DNA from: CBDCRK01 sp965220955
GTDB lineage: Bacteria; Desulfobacterota; Binatia; Bin18; CBDCRK01
Length of the DNA: 64,000 nucleotides
NCBI GenBank assembly: GCA_965220955.1
Contig: CBDCRK010000036.1
Coordinates: 248,001 to 312,000 of the forward strand
Direction of reading: 5' to 3'
The position numbers and the translations under genes are program-made. Below are positions 25,605 to 34,157 of this stretch, piece by piece (the stretch's first letter is position 1; each line of letters opens with the position of its first letter). The notes beneath the pieces were generated by a model that saw only the letters and a list, made by a program, of their open reading frames with translations, was not told the origin of the DNA and made no database searches.

Positions 25605-26087
25605 ATGTATCCCCCGCAAGCCGCCCTACTTGTGGGTATATTTATTACGGGACTTCTGGCCTCGCCGGCGCGAGCCGATCCCTTTCTCAAATTTTTCCGG
25701 CAGCAGAAGATTGGCCAGGAGATCAAGGTGCAAGGACCTTTCCGGCGGAACTCCAAGCAAATGAGGGTGTTCAAAAAAGACAACAAGACCGGCGAGATTG
25801 AACGCTACACCTTTTTTGCCACAGTCGTTCTGCCTACTCACCTCACTGGTAACGGCTCTCACACTCAGAAGGCGCGGGGTCTGGATATTGTAGTGGTGTT
25901 CTACCCGGATGAAAAGGTGGTGAAAGACCTACCGATTGAAGGGGATAATGTTTGGTTTACGGGGACACTTCTGGGGTACCAGTACGGCGACGGCATCACC
26001 ACTGGCGCGGGTATTGGGGGTTATCCTTATCTCTTGTTTAAGGGCATGGAGCCAGCAGAGCTGGAAAAGCCTACACCGTCTCCCTGA
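25605..26087 (+). CDS. Small exported protein of unknown function
   Basis: 160 residues with a signal peptide (VGIFITGLLASPARA, cleavage before DPF) and a mature part of alternating beta strands (TFFATVVLP, LDIVVVFYP, NVWFTGTLLGYQYG) that suggests an OB-fold-like barrel. I do not recognise the family. It follows the duplicated lipoprotein genes in the same direction, 69 bp from copy 2. Two GGTTAACCGC boxes lie in the gap. Confidence 0.6.
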   Translation: MYPPQAALLVGIFITGLLASPARADPFLKFFRQQKIGQEIKVQGPFRRNSKQMRVFKKDNKTGEIERYTFFATVVLPTHLTGNGSHTQKARGLDIVVVFYPDEKVVKDLPIEGDNVWFTGTLLGYQYGDGITTGAGIGGYPYLLFKGMEPAELEKPTPSP

Positions 26088-26262
26088 GCATCCAACATAT
26101 CTTGCCTATCTTGGAGGACATGTGAGCTCTTTTCTTCTCTAAGGAGGACAACCATACTCCTCAGAGCTAGAAATCAGTGTGCTCTAGAGCTCCCTGACCA
26201 ACAGATCTCCTCTTGCTGTAAACACTTAACCGCGGTAAAAGAACTCCCAAGGAGGAACACCC

Positions 26263-27441
26263 ATGTACAGTTTAAGGGATCAGGCATGCATTGTGGGTGT
26301 GGCTGAAACAGCCTACACTCGAGGCTCCGGGAAAAGCGACCTTGCTCTTATGCTAGAAGCATCGGCAAAAGCTATTGCGGATGCAGGGCTCAGTCCCCAT
26401 GACATTGACGGGGTTATTCCCCCACCTCTCACTTCCACTGCCGAGCACTTTGCCGCTAACCTTGGCATCGAAGATCTGCGCTATGCGGTCACGGTCCATA
26501 TGGGCGGGGCCAGTCCTATTACCTCGTTGCAGAGTGCGGCTATGGCAGTTGCCTGCGGTGTAGCTAAAAACGTGCTGGTCCCCATGGGCTGGAACGGTTA
26601 CTCCAGCATGCGGGTCAGCCGCGGCGGAGGAGGGGGGGACAGTGGTGGAGGGGGAGGCCCTTCAGCTCTGATGACAACCATTGGCGAATACTATCTGCCT
26701 TATGGTGCCTCGGTGCCGGTCCAGTGGTATGCCTGGCTAGCTACCCGCCATCAAAAGCTTTATGGTACCCCACACGAGGCCATGGGAGCCGTTGCTCTAG
26801 CCTGCCGCAAACACGCTCAGCTTAACGAAAAAGCCTATATGCGCGGCCGGCCTATGGATATGCAAGACTACCTCAACTCCCGCTGGATTTCCTATCCCTT
26901 CCGGCTTTTTGACTGCTGCCTGGAAACCGATGGTGCAGCAGCGGTAGTTGTTACCTCACCCGAGCGGGCACAAGACCTAAAACAAAAGCCGGTCTACATT
27001 ACGGGCATAGCCGAAGGTCATCCCTATCCTGCCGACGACATTCCCGCCCGGCCAGATCCGTTCACCATTGGCCTCAGCTTTGCCGCCCCCAAGGCCCTAC
27101 AGATGGCAGGGATTACGCTGAAAGACTTAGACTTTGTCGAGATCTACGACTGCTTTACCTATGTGGTTCTTTTGCAAATCGAGGCGCTTGGCTTATGTAA
27201 GCGGGGAGAGGCTGGTTCATTTGTGCAAGATGGACGAATTGAGCTGGGTGGAGAATTGCCACTCAACACCCATGGCGGGCTTCACTCTGAGGCCCACGTA
27301 TGGGGTATGAACCATGTTGTTGAGGCTACCCGCCAGCTCCGCGGTACAACCGGAGAGAGGCAGGTTAAGGATGCGGAAATCGGACTGGTCACCGGTTGGG
27401 GCGACTTTGGTGATGGCAGTCTGGTGATTCTAAGGAGGTAA
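26263..27441 (+). CDS. Thiolase-like SCPx / Ltp2-type protein
   Basis: 392 residues of the thiolase superfamily (lipid-transfer protein/SCPx group): ACIVGVAETAYTR start, MGGASPITSLQSA at the nucleophile region, EIYDCFTYVVLLQIEALG and the NTHGGLHSEAHVWGMNH motif near the C-terminus. The usual nucleophilic Cys of true thiolases is not present in the MGGAS segment. In Ltp2-like enzymes this protein pairs with a DUF35 partner and acts as a retro-aldolase on acyl-CoA side chains. The gene immediately downstream is such a DUF35 protein (5 bp gap). The substrate is unknown. A Gly-rich loop of about 20 residues near residue 125 is unusual. Confidence 0.85.
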   Translation: MYSLRDQACIVGVAETAYTRGSGKSDLALMLEASAKAIADAGLSPHDIDGVIPPPLTSTAEHFAANLGIEDLRYAVTVHMGGASPITSLQSAAMAVACGVAKNVLVPMGWNGYSSMRVSRGGGGGDSGGGGGPSALMTTIGEYYLPYGASVPVQWYAWLATRHQKLYGTPHEAMGAVALACRKHAQLNEKAYMRGRPMDMQDYLNSRWISYPFRLFDCCLETDGAAAVVVTSPERAQDLKQKPVYITGIAEGHPYPADDIPARPDPFTIGLSFAAPKALQMAGITLKDLDFVEIYDCFTYVVLLQIEALGLCKRGEAGSFVQDGRIELGGELPLNTHGGLHSEAHVWGMNHVVEATRQLRGTTGERQVKDAEIGLVTGWGDFGDGSLVILRR

Positions 27442-27446
27442 AAACC

Positions 27447-27869
27447 ATGGCCGAAGGTGGGTACAACAAACCACTGCCGCGCATGCGTGGCCCGGCAAAG
27501 GAGTTTTATGCTTTTTGCAAGCAGCATGAACTCCACTTTCAGCGCTGTACGGACTGCGGCACTTGGAGACACGTACCACGGGATATGTGTGCCAAGTGCG
27601 GTTCCTTTAACTGGCAATGGACAAAGTCCTCAGGCCGGGGGAAGGTCTTTAGCTGGACGATTGCGTATCAACCTATGCACCCGGCTTTCACCGAGATTCC
27701 GTACAATGCGGTGGTGGTCGAGATGGAAGAGGGAGTGCGGTTGGTGAGCTGGGTAGTGGACGTCAAGCCTGAAGAGATGCAGCTTGATATGCCGGTGGAG
27801 GTGGTCTTTGATGATGTCACCCCGGAAGTAACCCTGCCCAAGTTCCGCCGGGTTCCTGGCACAAGCTGA
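27447..27869 (+). CDS. DUF35 OB-fold / zinc-ribbon partner of the thiolase-like protein
   Basis: 140 residues. A rubredoxin-like zinc ribbon (CTDCGTWRHVPRDMCAKCGS, four Cys) is followed by an acyl-CoA-binding OB fold (SGRGKVFSWTI, YNAVVVEMEEGVRLVSWV). These proteins form complexes with SCPx-type thiolases (for example ChsH2 with Ltp2). Five bases separate it from the thiolase-like gene, so they are one operon. RBS AAGGAGG overlaps the end of the upstream gene. Confidence 0.87.
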   Translation: MAEGGYNKPLPRMRGPAKEFYAFCKQHELHFQRCTDCGTWRHVPRDMCAKCGSFNWQWTKSSGRGKVFSWTIAYQPMHPAFTEIPYNAVVVEMEEGVRLVSWVVDVKPEEMQLDMPVEVVFDDVTPEVTLPKFRRVPGTS

Positions 27870-27884
27870 TAGTTTGTAGAGGTT

Positions 27885-27912
27885 TTGTTGAGGTGGGGAT
27901 TTTCGGTATAAT
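27885..27912 (+). promoter_or_regulatory. Sigma-70 promoter, probably giving a leaderless mRNA
   Basis: TTGTTG (27885-27890) and a perfect TATAAT (27907-27912) are separated by 16 bp. The Nudix ATG starts 8 bases after the -10, where transcription would begin, and no Shine-Dalgarno sequence fits between. Confidence 0.6.
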
Positions 27913-27920
27913 GTTCTGAT

Positions 27921-28511
27921 ATGCCAATACAGAGCCAAATTGAAAAGATCCGCAGCCAGCTAGCCAACCACCGCCCCATCTCTCCCGCGACCGAGCCTGA
28001 AACCAGGGCGGCGGTAGCTATGATTCTACAGCCCTACCTGGACGATTGGCAAATGCTATTTATTCATCGAGCCCACCATCCTCAAGACCCCTGGTCTGGC
28101 CATATGGCCTTTCCTGGAGGCCGGCAGGAACCTGAGGATTCTGACCTTCATACAACTATTCACCGTGAGACGTTTGAAGAAGTAGGAATTGATCTCGTTC
28201 GCTACGGCAGGTATCTGGGCAGGCTCTCAGAAGCCCAAGCTTCAGCACGAGGCCGTCCGGTTAGCATGACCGTTGCCCCCTTCGTTTATGAGGTCGGACC
28301 AGAGATCCAGCCCTCGCCTGATCCGGTCGAGGTCCAGGGGACGGTGTGGGTCCCCCTGTCTTATCTGCAGCACGAGGAGTCTGAGAAGCTAGTCAAAATA
28401 GCAATGCCCGGAGGGTCAGAGGTAGAAATGCCCGCGGTTGTTTACCAAGGCCGTACAATATGGGGGTTAACCTACCGGATGCTCAGAGGCTTTCTCGACC
28501 TCTGTTTCTAA
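27921..28511 (+). CDS. Nudix hydrolase, CoA pyrophosphatase-like
   Basis: 196 residues. The Nudix box is complete: GG at about 66 followed by the RETFEEVG core with REx2EExGx spacing. HMAFPGGRQEP and the size resemble CoA diphosphatases (NudL type), which hydrolyse CoA or nucleoside diphosphate derivatives with Mg2+. It has its own promoter and a probable leaderless start. It ends just before a degenerate copy of the dispersed repeat. Confidence 0.85.
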   Translation: MPIQSQIEKIRSQLANHRPISPATEPETRAAVAMILQPYLDDWQMLFIHRAHHPQDPWSGHMAFPGGRQEPEDSDLHTTIHRETFEEVGIDLVRYGRYLGRLSEAQASARGRPVSMTVAPFVYEVGPEIQPSPDPVEVQGTVWVPLSYLQHEESEKLVKIAMPGGSEVEMPAVVYQGRTIWGLTYRMLRGFLDLCF

Positions 28512-28530
28512 ACGCCTTTCGACATCTCAG
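28511..28530 (-). repeat. Degenerate MPKGVEH-type repeat copy
   Basis: AACGCCTTTCGACATCTCAG overlaps the last base of the Nudix stop codon. It differs from the exact copies at 28575 and 29253 at a few positions and lies 64 bp before the next copy, a spacing that would fit a CRISPR repeat-spacer unit. Confidence 0.5.
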
Positions 28531-28571
28531 ATAATTCCACAAAGTGCTAGTCAAAGCCCTAGCAGCCTGTG

Positions 28572-28593
28572 CTCAACGCCTTTCGGCATCTTA
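28572..28593 (-). repeat. 22-bp direct repeat, left copy
   Basis: The 22-bp sequence starting CTCAACGCCTTTCGGCATCT is repeated exactly at 29250-29271, and the two copies flank the AT-rich lipoprotein gene. Confidence 0.85.
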
Positions 28594-28610
28594 AAGATTA
28601 GGTGAAGTTT

Positions 28611-29141
28611 ATGAAAAAAATACAATTCATGCTAAGCGCTGTGTTCATCTTATATGGTTTTGCTTCTATCATTAGCTGTAACTCCAGTAATTCTGCAACA
28701 AGTCGCTTATCATTAACAAAAAACAATATTAAACAAACTATATCAAACCCCGCTCAAACTCAGGCAACATTAACAACAGGAACTTATACGGGTTGTGTGA
28801 GCGTACCTGCAACAAGTTGGATTCAAAGAACAATGGTTGGTTTTGAATTCACAGGAAAAACCTGTTCTATAACAGTTCTTTCAAATAATATTGTAAAACT
28901 TAGTTTTTTAGGAGACAGACAAATTACTGTAACCAGCACAAGCACGGCATCAGTGCGGACCGATCTTTTTGTTGGAGAATTGGAGAGTAATGAGGTTTTA
29001 CTCGTTCAACATCACCAGGGAAAAGTAGTATCAGTCACTCATACCTCTTATGATAAAAATAATAATTTGATATATGGCAGATCAGGAGAAGGTGATATGA
29101 TTAAGGAATGCATGATTTTAGACAAAAAGTGCAGTAAATAG
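28611..29141 (+). CDS. AT-rich predicted lipoprotein, probably horizontally acquired
   Basis: 176 residues from ATG 28611 (MKKIQF, with AGGTGA 5 bases upstream); a GTG at 28602 is in frame but less likely. The signal peptide ends in a lipobox-like SIISC. The mature part is Ser/Thr/Asn-rich, beta-patterned and has two Cys near the C-terminus (KECMILDKKC). Family not recognised. Codon use is strongly A/T-biased, unlike every neighbour, and the gene is flanked by 22-bp exact direct repeats, so it looks like an inserted cassette. Confidence 0.65.
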   Translation: MKKIQFMLSAVFILYGFASIISCNSSNSATSRLSLTKNNIKQTISNPAQTQATLTTGTYTGCVSVPATSWIQRTMVGFEFTGKTCSITVLSNNIVKLSFLGDRQITVTSTSTASVRTDLFVGELESNEVLLVQHHQGKVVSVTHTSYDKNNNLIYGRSGEGDMIKECMILDKKCSK

Positions 29142-29153
29142 CAGTTATTTGCA

Positions 29154-29267
29154 CTACTTACAAATCAGTCTCTTCGGTGGACCTCCCATTTTCCTCATTT
29201 CCGGGTTGATATTCTGAGGGAGCTTCTTAAACAATCCCTCCAAATCGTACTCAACGCCTTTCGGCAT
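29154..29267 (-). other. Short ORF starting in a dispersed repeat
   Basis: The right repeat copy supplies ATG and MPKGVEY; the frame continues for 37 codons and ends with MGGPPKRLICK. No RBS is obvious. It may be a small peptide gene or only a consequence of the repeat. Confidence 0.25.
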
Positions 29268-29271
29268 CTTA
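29250..29271 (-). repeat. 22-bp direct repeat, right copy
   Basis: Exact match to 28572-28593 in the same orientation. Together they bracket about 660 bp that includes the AT-rich lipoprotein gene. Confidence 0.85.
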
Positions 29272-29343
29272 GATGACTCCATGCGCTGAGAAGTGTTTTG
29301 CTGTCAAGCTCTCTTGGAGCTCCTGCGGAAAGTTTATATTTTT

Positions 29344-29577
29344 TTACTTGGCAAATAGGGAAAACTGCTGGCGGTCGGGCAACAATGTAAGAAACCCTTT
29401 CTGCAGCAGGCGTACCCTGGCTGCCTCTTGAGATACAGCAAAGCGGGAAGCTACAAGGAAAACTTGGTAGGCGGTCTTGGTGAAACTGGCCAGATAGACC
29501 CCATCCCGCTGCCCGATCAGAGGCAAAATATTGTTGCCCTGGTCATCAAAGGCAGCCATAGGGAATCGCTTCGTTCG
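29344..29577 (-). pseudogene. Fragment of a TPR-CRTAC1 gene
   Basis: The translated segment RTKRFPMAAFDDQGNN...RDGVYLASFTKTAYQ matches the C-terminal region of the large protein at 34158-37731 (RTKRSPIAAFDSKGNN...RDRVYLASFTRTAYQ), and the match is also visible in the DNA (around 35060-35165). After TAYQ the sequence diverges. It has no start or domain context of its own. It is a displaced duplicate fragment, separated from its parent by the biotin operon. Confidence 0.75.
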
Positions 29578-29605
29578 GTTGCCTTCTTGTGTTCACCTGA
29601 AAACG

Positions 29606-30625
29606 TTAACTCTCAGGTATTCTGCGTTCTACCTCAAACCCGGCCTCTTCCACCAGCTTGTGCGCCTCGTTCGCTTGTTGACCCGGGGTGGTCAGGTAGC
29701 CCTCGACAAAGATCGAATTGGCCGGATAGAAGACTAGGCCAGCCCAAGTGCCGAGGTATAACTCTCTCCCCGCGGCCATACGGATTTCACTGCGCGGGTT
29801 TAGCAGGCGCATTAAGCAGAGCGCCTTCAGCCCCTTAGTCGGCGCAAAATCGCGCCGCTCACCAAGAGGCGTCCCAGCAATTGGATATAAGAAGTTAACT
29901 GGGATGGAGTCGATTGCCAGCTCTCGGATTGAGTAGGCTAGCTCGATAATGTCCTGATTGTTTTCCCCCATGCCGATGATGCTGCCAGAGCACGTCATGA
30001 GGCCAGCCCGTTTCACGTTTTCCACAGTCTCGATCCGGTCATCATAGGTATGTGTGGAGCAGATCTCTGGGTAGAAACGGCGGCTGGTATTGAGATTATG
30101 GTTGATCCAACCGACCCCAGCCTCTTTGAGCTGCCGGGCCTGTCCCTCGCTCATCAGTCCCAGGGAAAGGCAGATCTCTAAAGATGGAAATTCTTTTTTG
30201 ATCGCCTGCACCGCTTCGTTGAGATGCGCGATATCTCTCTCGCTCGGTCCTCGCCCGCTTGTGACCATACAGTAACGGCTGGCGCCGGCGGCAACGGCTT
30301 TACGAGCGCCAGAGAGCAATTGCTCTGAGGGCAACAGCCGATACTTGGTGATGGGCGCGGTGGAGACCGCCGACTGCGAGCAGTAATGACAGTCCTCCGG
30401 ACAGAGTCCGCTCCGCGCGTTCTGCAACATACAGATCTTGACCTTTCGGCTAAAAAACCGCTCCCGCACAACAAAGGCTGCCCGAAGCAACTCCGGCAGG
30501 CGGCTGTCATCGGTCTGCAAGATCGCTAATGCCTCGTTCTGGGAGAGTGTTATTCCGGCAAGGGATTTGTCTGCTAAGTACAAGAAACTGTCCATTTCCG
30601 TCCTCCTCGATGCTTCCTTCTTCAC
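29606..30625 (-). CDS. bioB: Biotin synthase
   Basis: 339 residues of the radical SAM enzyme that inserts sulfur into dethiobiotin. The 4Fe-4S cluster motif C75-x3-C79-x2-C82 (CPEDCHYC) is intact. The downstream YCMVTSGRGPS, LNTSRRFYPEICSTHTYDDR, and FLYPIAGTPLG segments are typical BioB. Start ATG 30625 overlaps the bioD stop by 4 bp. It is the last gene of the bioF-bioA-bioD-bioB operon. Confidence 0.96.
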   Translation of the reverse strand: MKKEASRRTEMDSFLYLADKSLAGITLSQNEALAILQTDDSRLPELLRAAFVVRERFFSRKVKICMLQNARSGLCPEDCHYCSQSAVSTAPITKYRLLPSEQLLSGARKAVAAGASRYCMVTSGRGPSERDIAHLNEAVQAIKKEFPSLEICLSLGLMSEGQARQLKEAGVGWINHNLNTSRRFYPEICSTHTYDDRIETVENVKRAGLMTCSGSIIGMGENNQDIIELAYSIRELAIDSIPVNFLYPIAGTPLGERRDFAPTKGLKALCLMRLLNPRSEIRMAAGRELYLGTWAGLVFYPANSIFVEGYLTTPGQQANEAHKLVEEAGFEVERRIPES

Positions 30626-31353
30626 AGAGGGTTTCGCTTTATATCCAGCACCCTGTTGAGATCAACCACCCGGGAGAACAGAGCGTCTAAGGCCGCACGA
30701 TCCTGCTCCGCCTCTCCACTCAGCGGCGTAAAGGGCACGATGCCGAGGCAGGGAACGTCAGTCAGTTGGGCAAGGGTCTGGGCGTTGGTCCGTACGGCTG
30801 GCTCTGACATGGACGCAGGGTGATTCACAATATAACCAGCTATAGGAAGTGACATGGCTTGCGCACAGCGCAGTGTCAGGAGCGTATGGTTAAGCGCGCC
30901 TAACTTCGACCCCACTACGACTAAGAGCGGAACGCCGAGATCATGCGCCAGCTCCGCAAACGTGTAGCGTTTGATGAGCGGCACAAGTAATCCACCCGCT
31001 CCCTCCACCAGAGTGAGATCATGCTGCGCAACACTCTGCTGGAAGAAGGCAAGGATCCGCTCCGGCTCGATGGTGGTCCCCACCAGTTCCGCCGCTACAC
31101 TGGGCGCGAGCGGAGGCGCGAAGCGATAGGGACAGATATGGTCCAGAGGTAGGGAGGTGCGACTGAACATGGCCAGGCGGGTAGCATCCTCAGGGTATAG
31201 CTCTCCGTCCTGGAGCACGCACCCAGTCTCTACTGGCTTTAGCACCCCAACCGTTTTGCCACGGGCGGTCAGGGCTGCAGCCAAACCACACCCTACAAAC
31301 GTCTTGCCCACTCCGGTGTCAGTGCCGGTAATCAGGAGGCTGTGCATGGTCAC
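30622..31353 (-). CDS. bioD: Dethiobiotin synthetase
   Basis: 243 residues. The P-loop GTDTGVGKT (Lys17) binds ATP, and VLKPVETG, VEGAGGLLVP and SKLGALNHTLLT are family motifs. It closes the ureido ring of 7,8-diaminopelargonate with CO2. 4-bp ATGA overlaps with bioA upstream and bioB downstream give tight translational coupling. Confidence 0.95.
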   Translation of the reverse strand: MTMHSLLITGTDTGVGKTFVGCGLAAALTARGKTVGVLKPVETGCVLQDGELYPEDATRLAMFSRTSLPLDHICPYRFAPPLAPSVAAELVGTTIEPERILAFFQQSVAQHDLTLVEGAGGLLVPLIKRYTFAELAHDLGVPLLVVVGSKLGALNHTLLTLRCAQAMSLPIAGYIVNHPASMSEPAVRTNAQTLAQLTDVPCLGIVPFTPLSGEAEQDRAALDALFSRVVDLNRVLDIKRNPL

Positions 31354-32705
31354 TCGGTCACGGCGACAATCGCTGTGCGCACCACATTGAGTAAGAACGT
31401 TAATTCTTCTGTCGTAATGCTCAGCGGAGGCATGAGGATGATCACGTTCCCAAGAGGACGGATGATGACCCCTCGCGCACGCGCTTCTGTGATGACGCGA
31501 ATGCCGATTTTTTCTGTTGAGTCATAAGGGATCTTCCGCTCCCCATCCCGCATCAGCTCGATCCCGACCATGACCCCCCATTGCCTGATGTCCGCCACGT
31601 GCGCCAGCGGCGCAAAGTCGTCCCGTAAGCGCTCCGTCAGCAGGGTCATCTTCGGCGCCAACGTGGCCAGTACCTGCTCCTTCTCAAACACCTCGAGGCT
31701 GGCCAGAGCAGCGGCGCATGCCAACGGATTCCCGGTGTAAGTGTGTCCATGAAAGAAGGTTTTGAACTCGTGATACGGGGCCAGAAAAGCAGAAAAAATC
31801 TCTTCGGTGGCCAGGGTAGCGGCCAAGGGCAGGTATCCACCCGTGATCCCCTTGGCAACACAGAACAGGTCTGGATTGATGCCGGCCTGCTCACAAGCGA
31901 ACATCCTGCCGGTGCGGCCAAAACCAGTGGCCACTTCATCGCAGATCAGGAGGATGTTGTATTCGGTCGTCATCTCTCTGAGCGCCTGCACGTATCCGAG
32001 AGGCTGGGCCCACATGCCCGCTGCTCCCTGCATGAGCGGCTCGACAACCAACGCCGCAATCTCGTCCCGGTGCGTGGACAACATGCTGCGAGCTTCCCCT
32101 ATTGCTGTGGTGAGCGCTTCAGCGTCGGACATACCTTGATAAAAACGAAAATAGTGGGGAGGGGTGAGACGAAAGGCCTCGGCAAGCAGAGGGCGATAAA
32201 AGTGATGGAACAGCTCGGAGTACCCCACACCCATGGCACCCAGCGTATCTCCGTGATAGGCTTCAACCAGCGAGGCAAAATTCACTTTTTGTGAATCTCC
32301 CTTTAGGCGCCAATACTGGAAAGCGAGTTTGAGAGCGATCTCGACCGCGGTGGCACCCGCGTCAGAGTAAAAAACCCGCGTCAGGCCAGAGGGAGCAATC
32401 TCCACCAACTTTTTGGCCAGAACAATGGAAGGAATATTGGCTAATCCCAGCAGTGTCGAATGCGCCACCTGGGAGAGCTGGGTGGTGATCGCCGCGTTGA
32501 TTTCCGGGTGATTGTGGCCATGCACATTACACCAGAGAGAAGAGATGCCGTCCAGGTATCGGTTCCCCTGTACATCGATCAAATAATTGCCCTCGCCCCG
32601 GGCAATAATGACCGGGTCCTCAGCCGTCCAGTCCTGCATCTGCGTAAAAGGATGCCAGAGGTACGTGTGGTCCCAGGTTTTCAGCTCAGCATACGAAGGA
32701 GTCAT
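31350..32705 (-). CDS. bioA: Adenosylmethionine--8-amino-7-oxononanoate aminotransferase
   Basis: 451 residues, class III PLP aminotransferase. HPFTQM near the N-terminus, DGISSLWCNVHGHNHPEI, ICDEVATGFGRTGRMFACE and the PLP lysine in FCVAKGITGGYLPLA are all present. It converts KAPA to DAPA using SAM as amino donor. It overlaps bioF and bioD by 4 bp each. Confidence 0.95.
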   Translation of the reverse strand: MTPSYAELKTWDHTYLWHPFTQMQDWTAEDPVIIARGEGNYLIDVQGNRYLDGISSLWCNVHGHNHPEINAAITTQLSQVAHSTLLGLANIPSIVLAKKLVEIAPSGLTRVFYSDAGATAVEIALKLAFQYWRLKGDSQKVNFASLVEAYHGDTLGAMGVGYSELFHHFYRPLLAEAFRLTPPHYFRFYQGMSDAEALTTAIGEARSMLSTHRDEIAALVVEPLMQGAAGMWAQPLGYVQALREMTTEYNILLICDEVATGFGRTGRMFACEQAGINPDLFCVAKGITGGYLPLAATLATEEIFSAFLAPYHEFKTFFHGHTYTGNPLACAAALASLEVFEKEQVLATLAPKMTLLTERLRDDFAPLAHVADIRQWGVMVGIELMRDGERKIPYDSTEKIGIRVITEARARGVIIRPLGNVIILMPPLSITTEELTFLLNVVRTAIVAVTE

Positions 32706-33877
32706 GGGAGAAGGTCGACCTCCCTTCCTGCCGCGGCAAAGGCTTCCAGGGCATAGGTGAGTTGTTCCCGGGTGTGCGTTGCCATTGGGGTCACACGCAG
32801 GCGAGAGGTGCCCTCTGGCACGGTTGGCGGACGGATACCCTGTGCGAAGACCCCGCGCTGTAACAATGCCTCTGCAAGTGCCATGGTTTGCTCTGTGCTG
32901 CCAATGATGACTGGTAGGATTGGTGAGCGTGTTGCTCCGAGCTTGTACCCCAGCTCTTCTAACCCTTGCCCCAGAAAGGTCGTGTTGTTCCAGAGCTGCT
33001 TCCGGCGTTCCGGTTCATACGCGATGACATTGAGCGCGGCCAGGGCAGAGGCCGCGACCGCGGGCGGGACCCCGGTTGTGTACACAAAGCTGCGGGCGCG
33101 GTTGGTCAGCCACTCGATCAACTCTCGACTGCCAGCAACATAAGCGCCAGCCCCACCGAGGGCTTTACCAAGAGTGCCCATCTGGATTTCTACCGTTCCT
33201 GCAAGTCCTAACTCTTCCACTACTCCGGCTCCGTTCGGGCCAAACACGCCGGTGGCGTGCGCCTCATCGACCATAACCCAGGCGTGGAAGTGACGGGCTA
33301 GTGCTACGATGTCGGCCAACGGCGCTACATCGCCGTCCATACTAAAGACCGAGTCTGTCACGATCAGCCGCTGACCCGACGCCGGACATGCAGCAAGGAG
33401 TTGGTCAAGATGTGCCATATCTCTGTGGCGAAAAATCCTCACCTCCGCCCGCGAGAGCCGGCACCCGTCGATGATGCTGGCATGATTGAGCGCATCGCTC
33501 AAGATGGTATCCCCCGGGCTCATGAGCGCGGAGAGGACCCCGATATTGGCGTGGTATCCTGAGGGAAAGACAAGGGCGGCTTCGGCGTGCTTGAAGGCAG
33601 CCAGCCGCTGTTCGAGGTCCCGATGCAGCTCCATTGTACCCGAGATCAGCCGCGAGGAACCGGCTCCGCAACCGAAGCGTTCAATGGCGTCCTGCGCCGC
33701 GCGCTTCAGGACAGGGTGCGAGGCAAGCCCGAGGTAATTGTTGGAAGACAGAAGCAGTACCTCACGCCCGTCAAGAACAACAGCTGCCTCTTGGGCTCCG
33801 GCCACAAGACGAACCTGGCGGTAAAGTCCACTCTGCTTGACCGCGGCCAATCGCAAGGCGAGAACGTTTTTCAACAT
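32702..33877 (-). CDS. bioF: 8-amino-7-oxononanoate synthase
   Basis: 391 residues, alpha-oxoamine synthase family. LLLSSNNYLGL, FGCGAGSSRLISG, VMVDEAHATGVFG and the PLP lysine segment MGTLGKALGG are present. It condenses pimeloyl-ACP/CoA with alanine. It is the first gene of the operon, with RBS AAAGGAGACTC. No bioC, bioH or bioW is in the window, so pimeloyl supply is encoded elsewhere. About 280 bp separate it from cluster B; no BirA operator was recognised. Confidence 0.95.
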   Translation of the reverse strand: MLKNVLALRLAAVKQSGLYRQVRLVAGAQEAAVVLDGREVLLLSSNNYLGLASHPVLKRAAQDAIERFGCGAGSSRLISGTMELHRDLEQRLAAFKHAEAALVFPSGYHANIGVLSALMSPGDTILSDALNHASIIDGCRLSRAEVRIFRHRDMAHLDQLLAACPASGQRLIVTDSVFSMDGDVAPLADIVALARHFHAWVMVDEAHATGVFGPNGAGVVEELGLAGTVEIQMGTLGKALGGAGAYVAGSRELIEWLTNRARSFVYTTGVPPAVAASALAALNVIAYEPERRKQLWNNTTFLGQGLEELGYKLGATRSPILPVIIGSTEQTMALAEALLQRGVFAQGIRPPTVPEGTSRLRVTPMATHTREQLTYALEAFAAAGREVDLLP

Positions 33878-34157
33878 GAGTCTCCTTTACCCAGAGTGCC
33901 GGGAACCTTGTTCTCAGCAATACAGGAGAACTCCTCTTTTCGCTACCTGCTACGCTCGAAGTTTCTCCACGTCCTTCTCCACCACTGTCCCTTTGTCCCT
34001 TTAAAAAGCTCCGAGCTTATGCCAGTCCACTTCCTATATGCAAGTCCTCTCCGCGTCAAGCTTTCTATCCAGGGGATCTGGTGAACTGCCCCCCCTTGGA
34101 GCCACGAGTGATTCCCTTGGTATCGGAAGATTAGTTGTTGGAAGAAAAAGGGCTGGT

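Noticed and set aside
29154..29267. 37-codon ORF starting in the dispersed repeat as a real gene
   Set aside because: Kept only as a low-confidence feature: no RBS, and its start is fully explained by the repeat motif.
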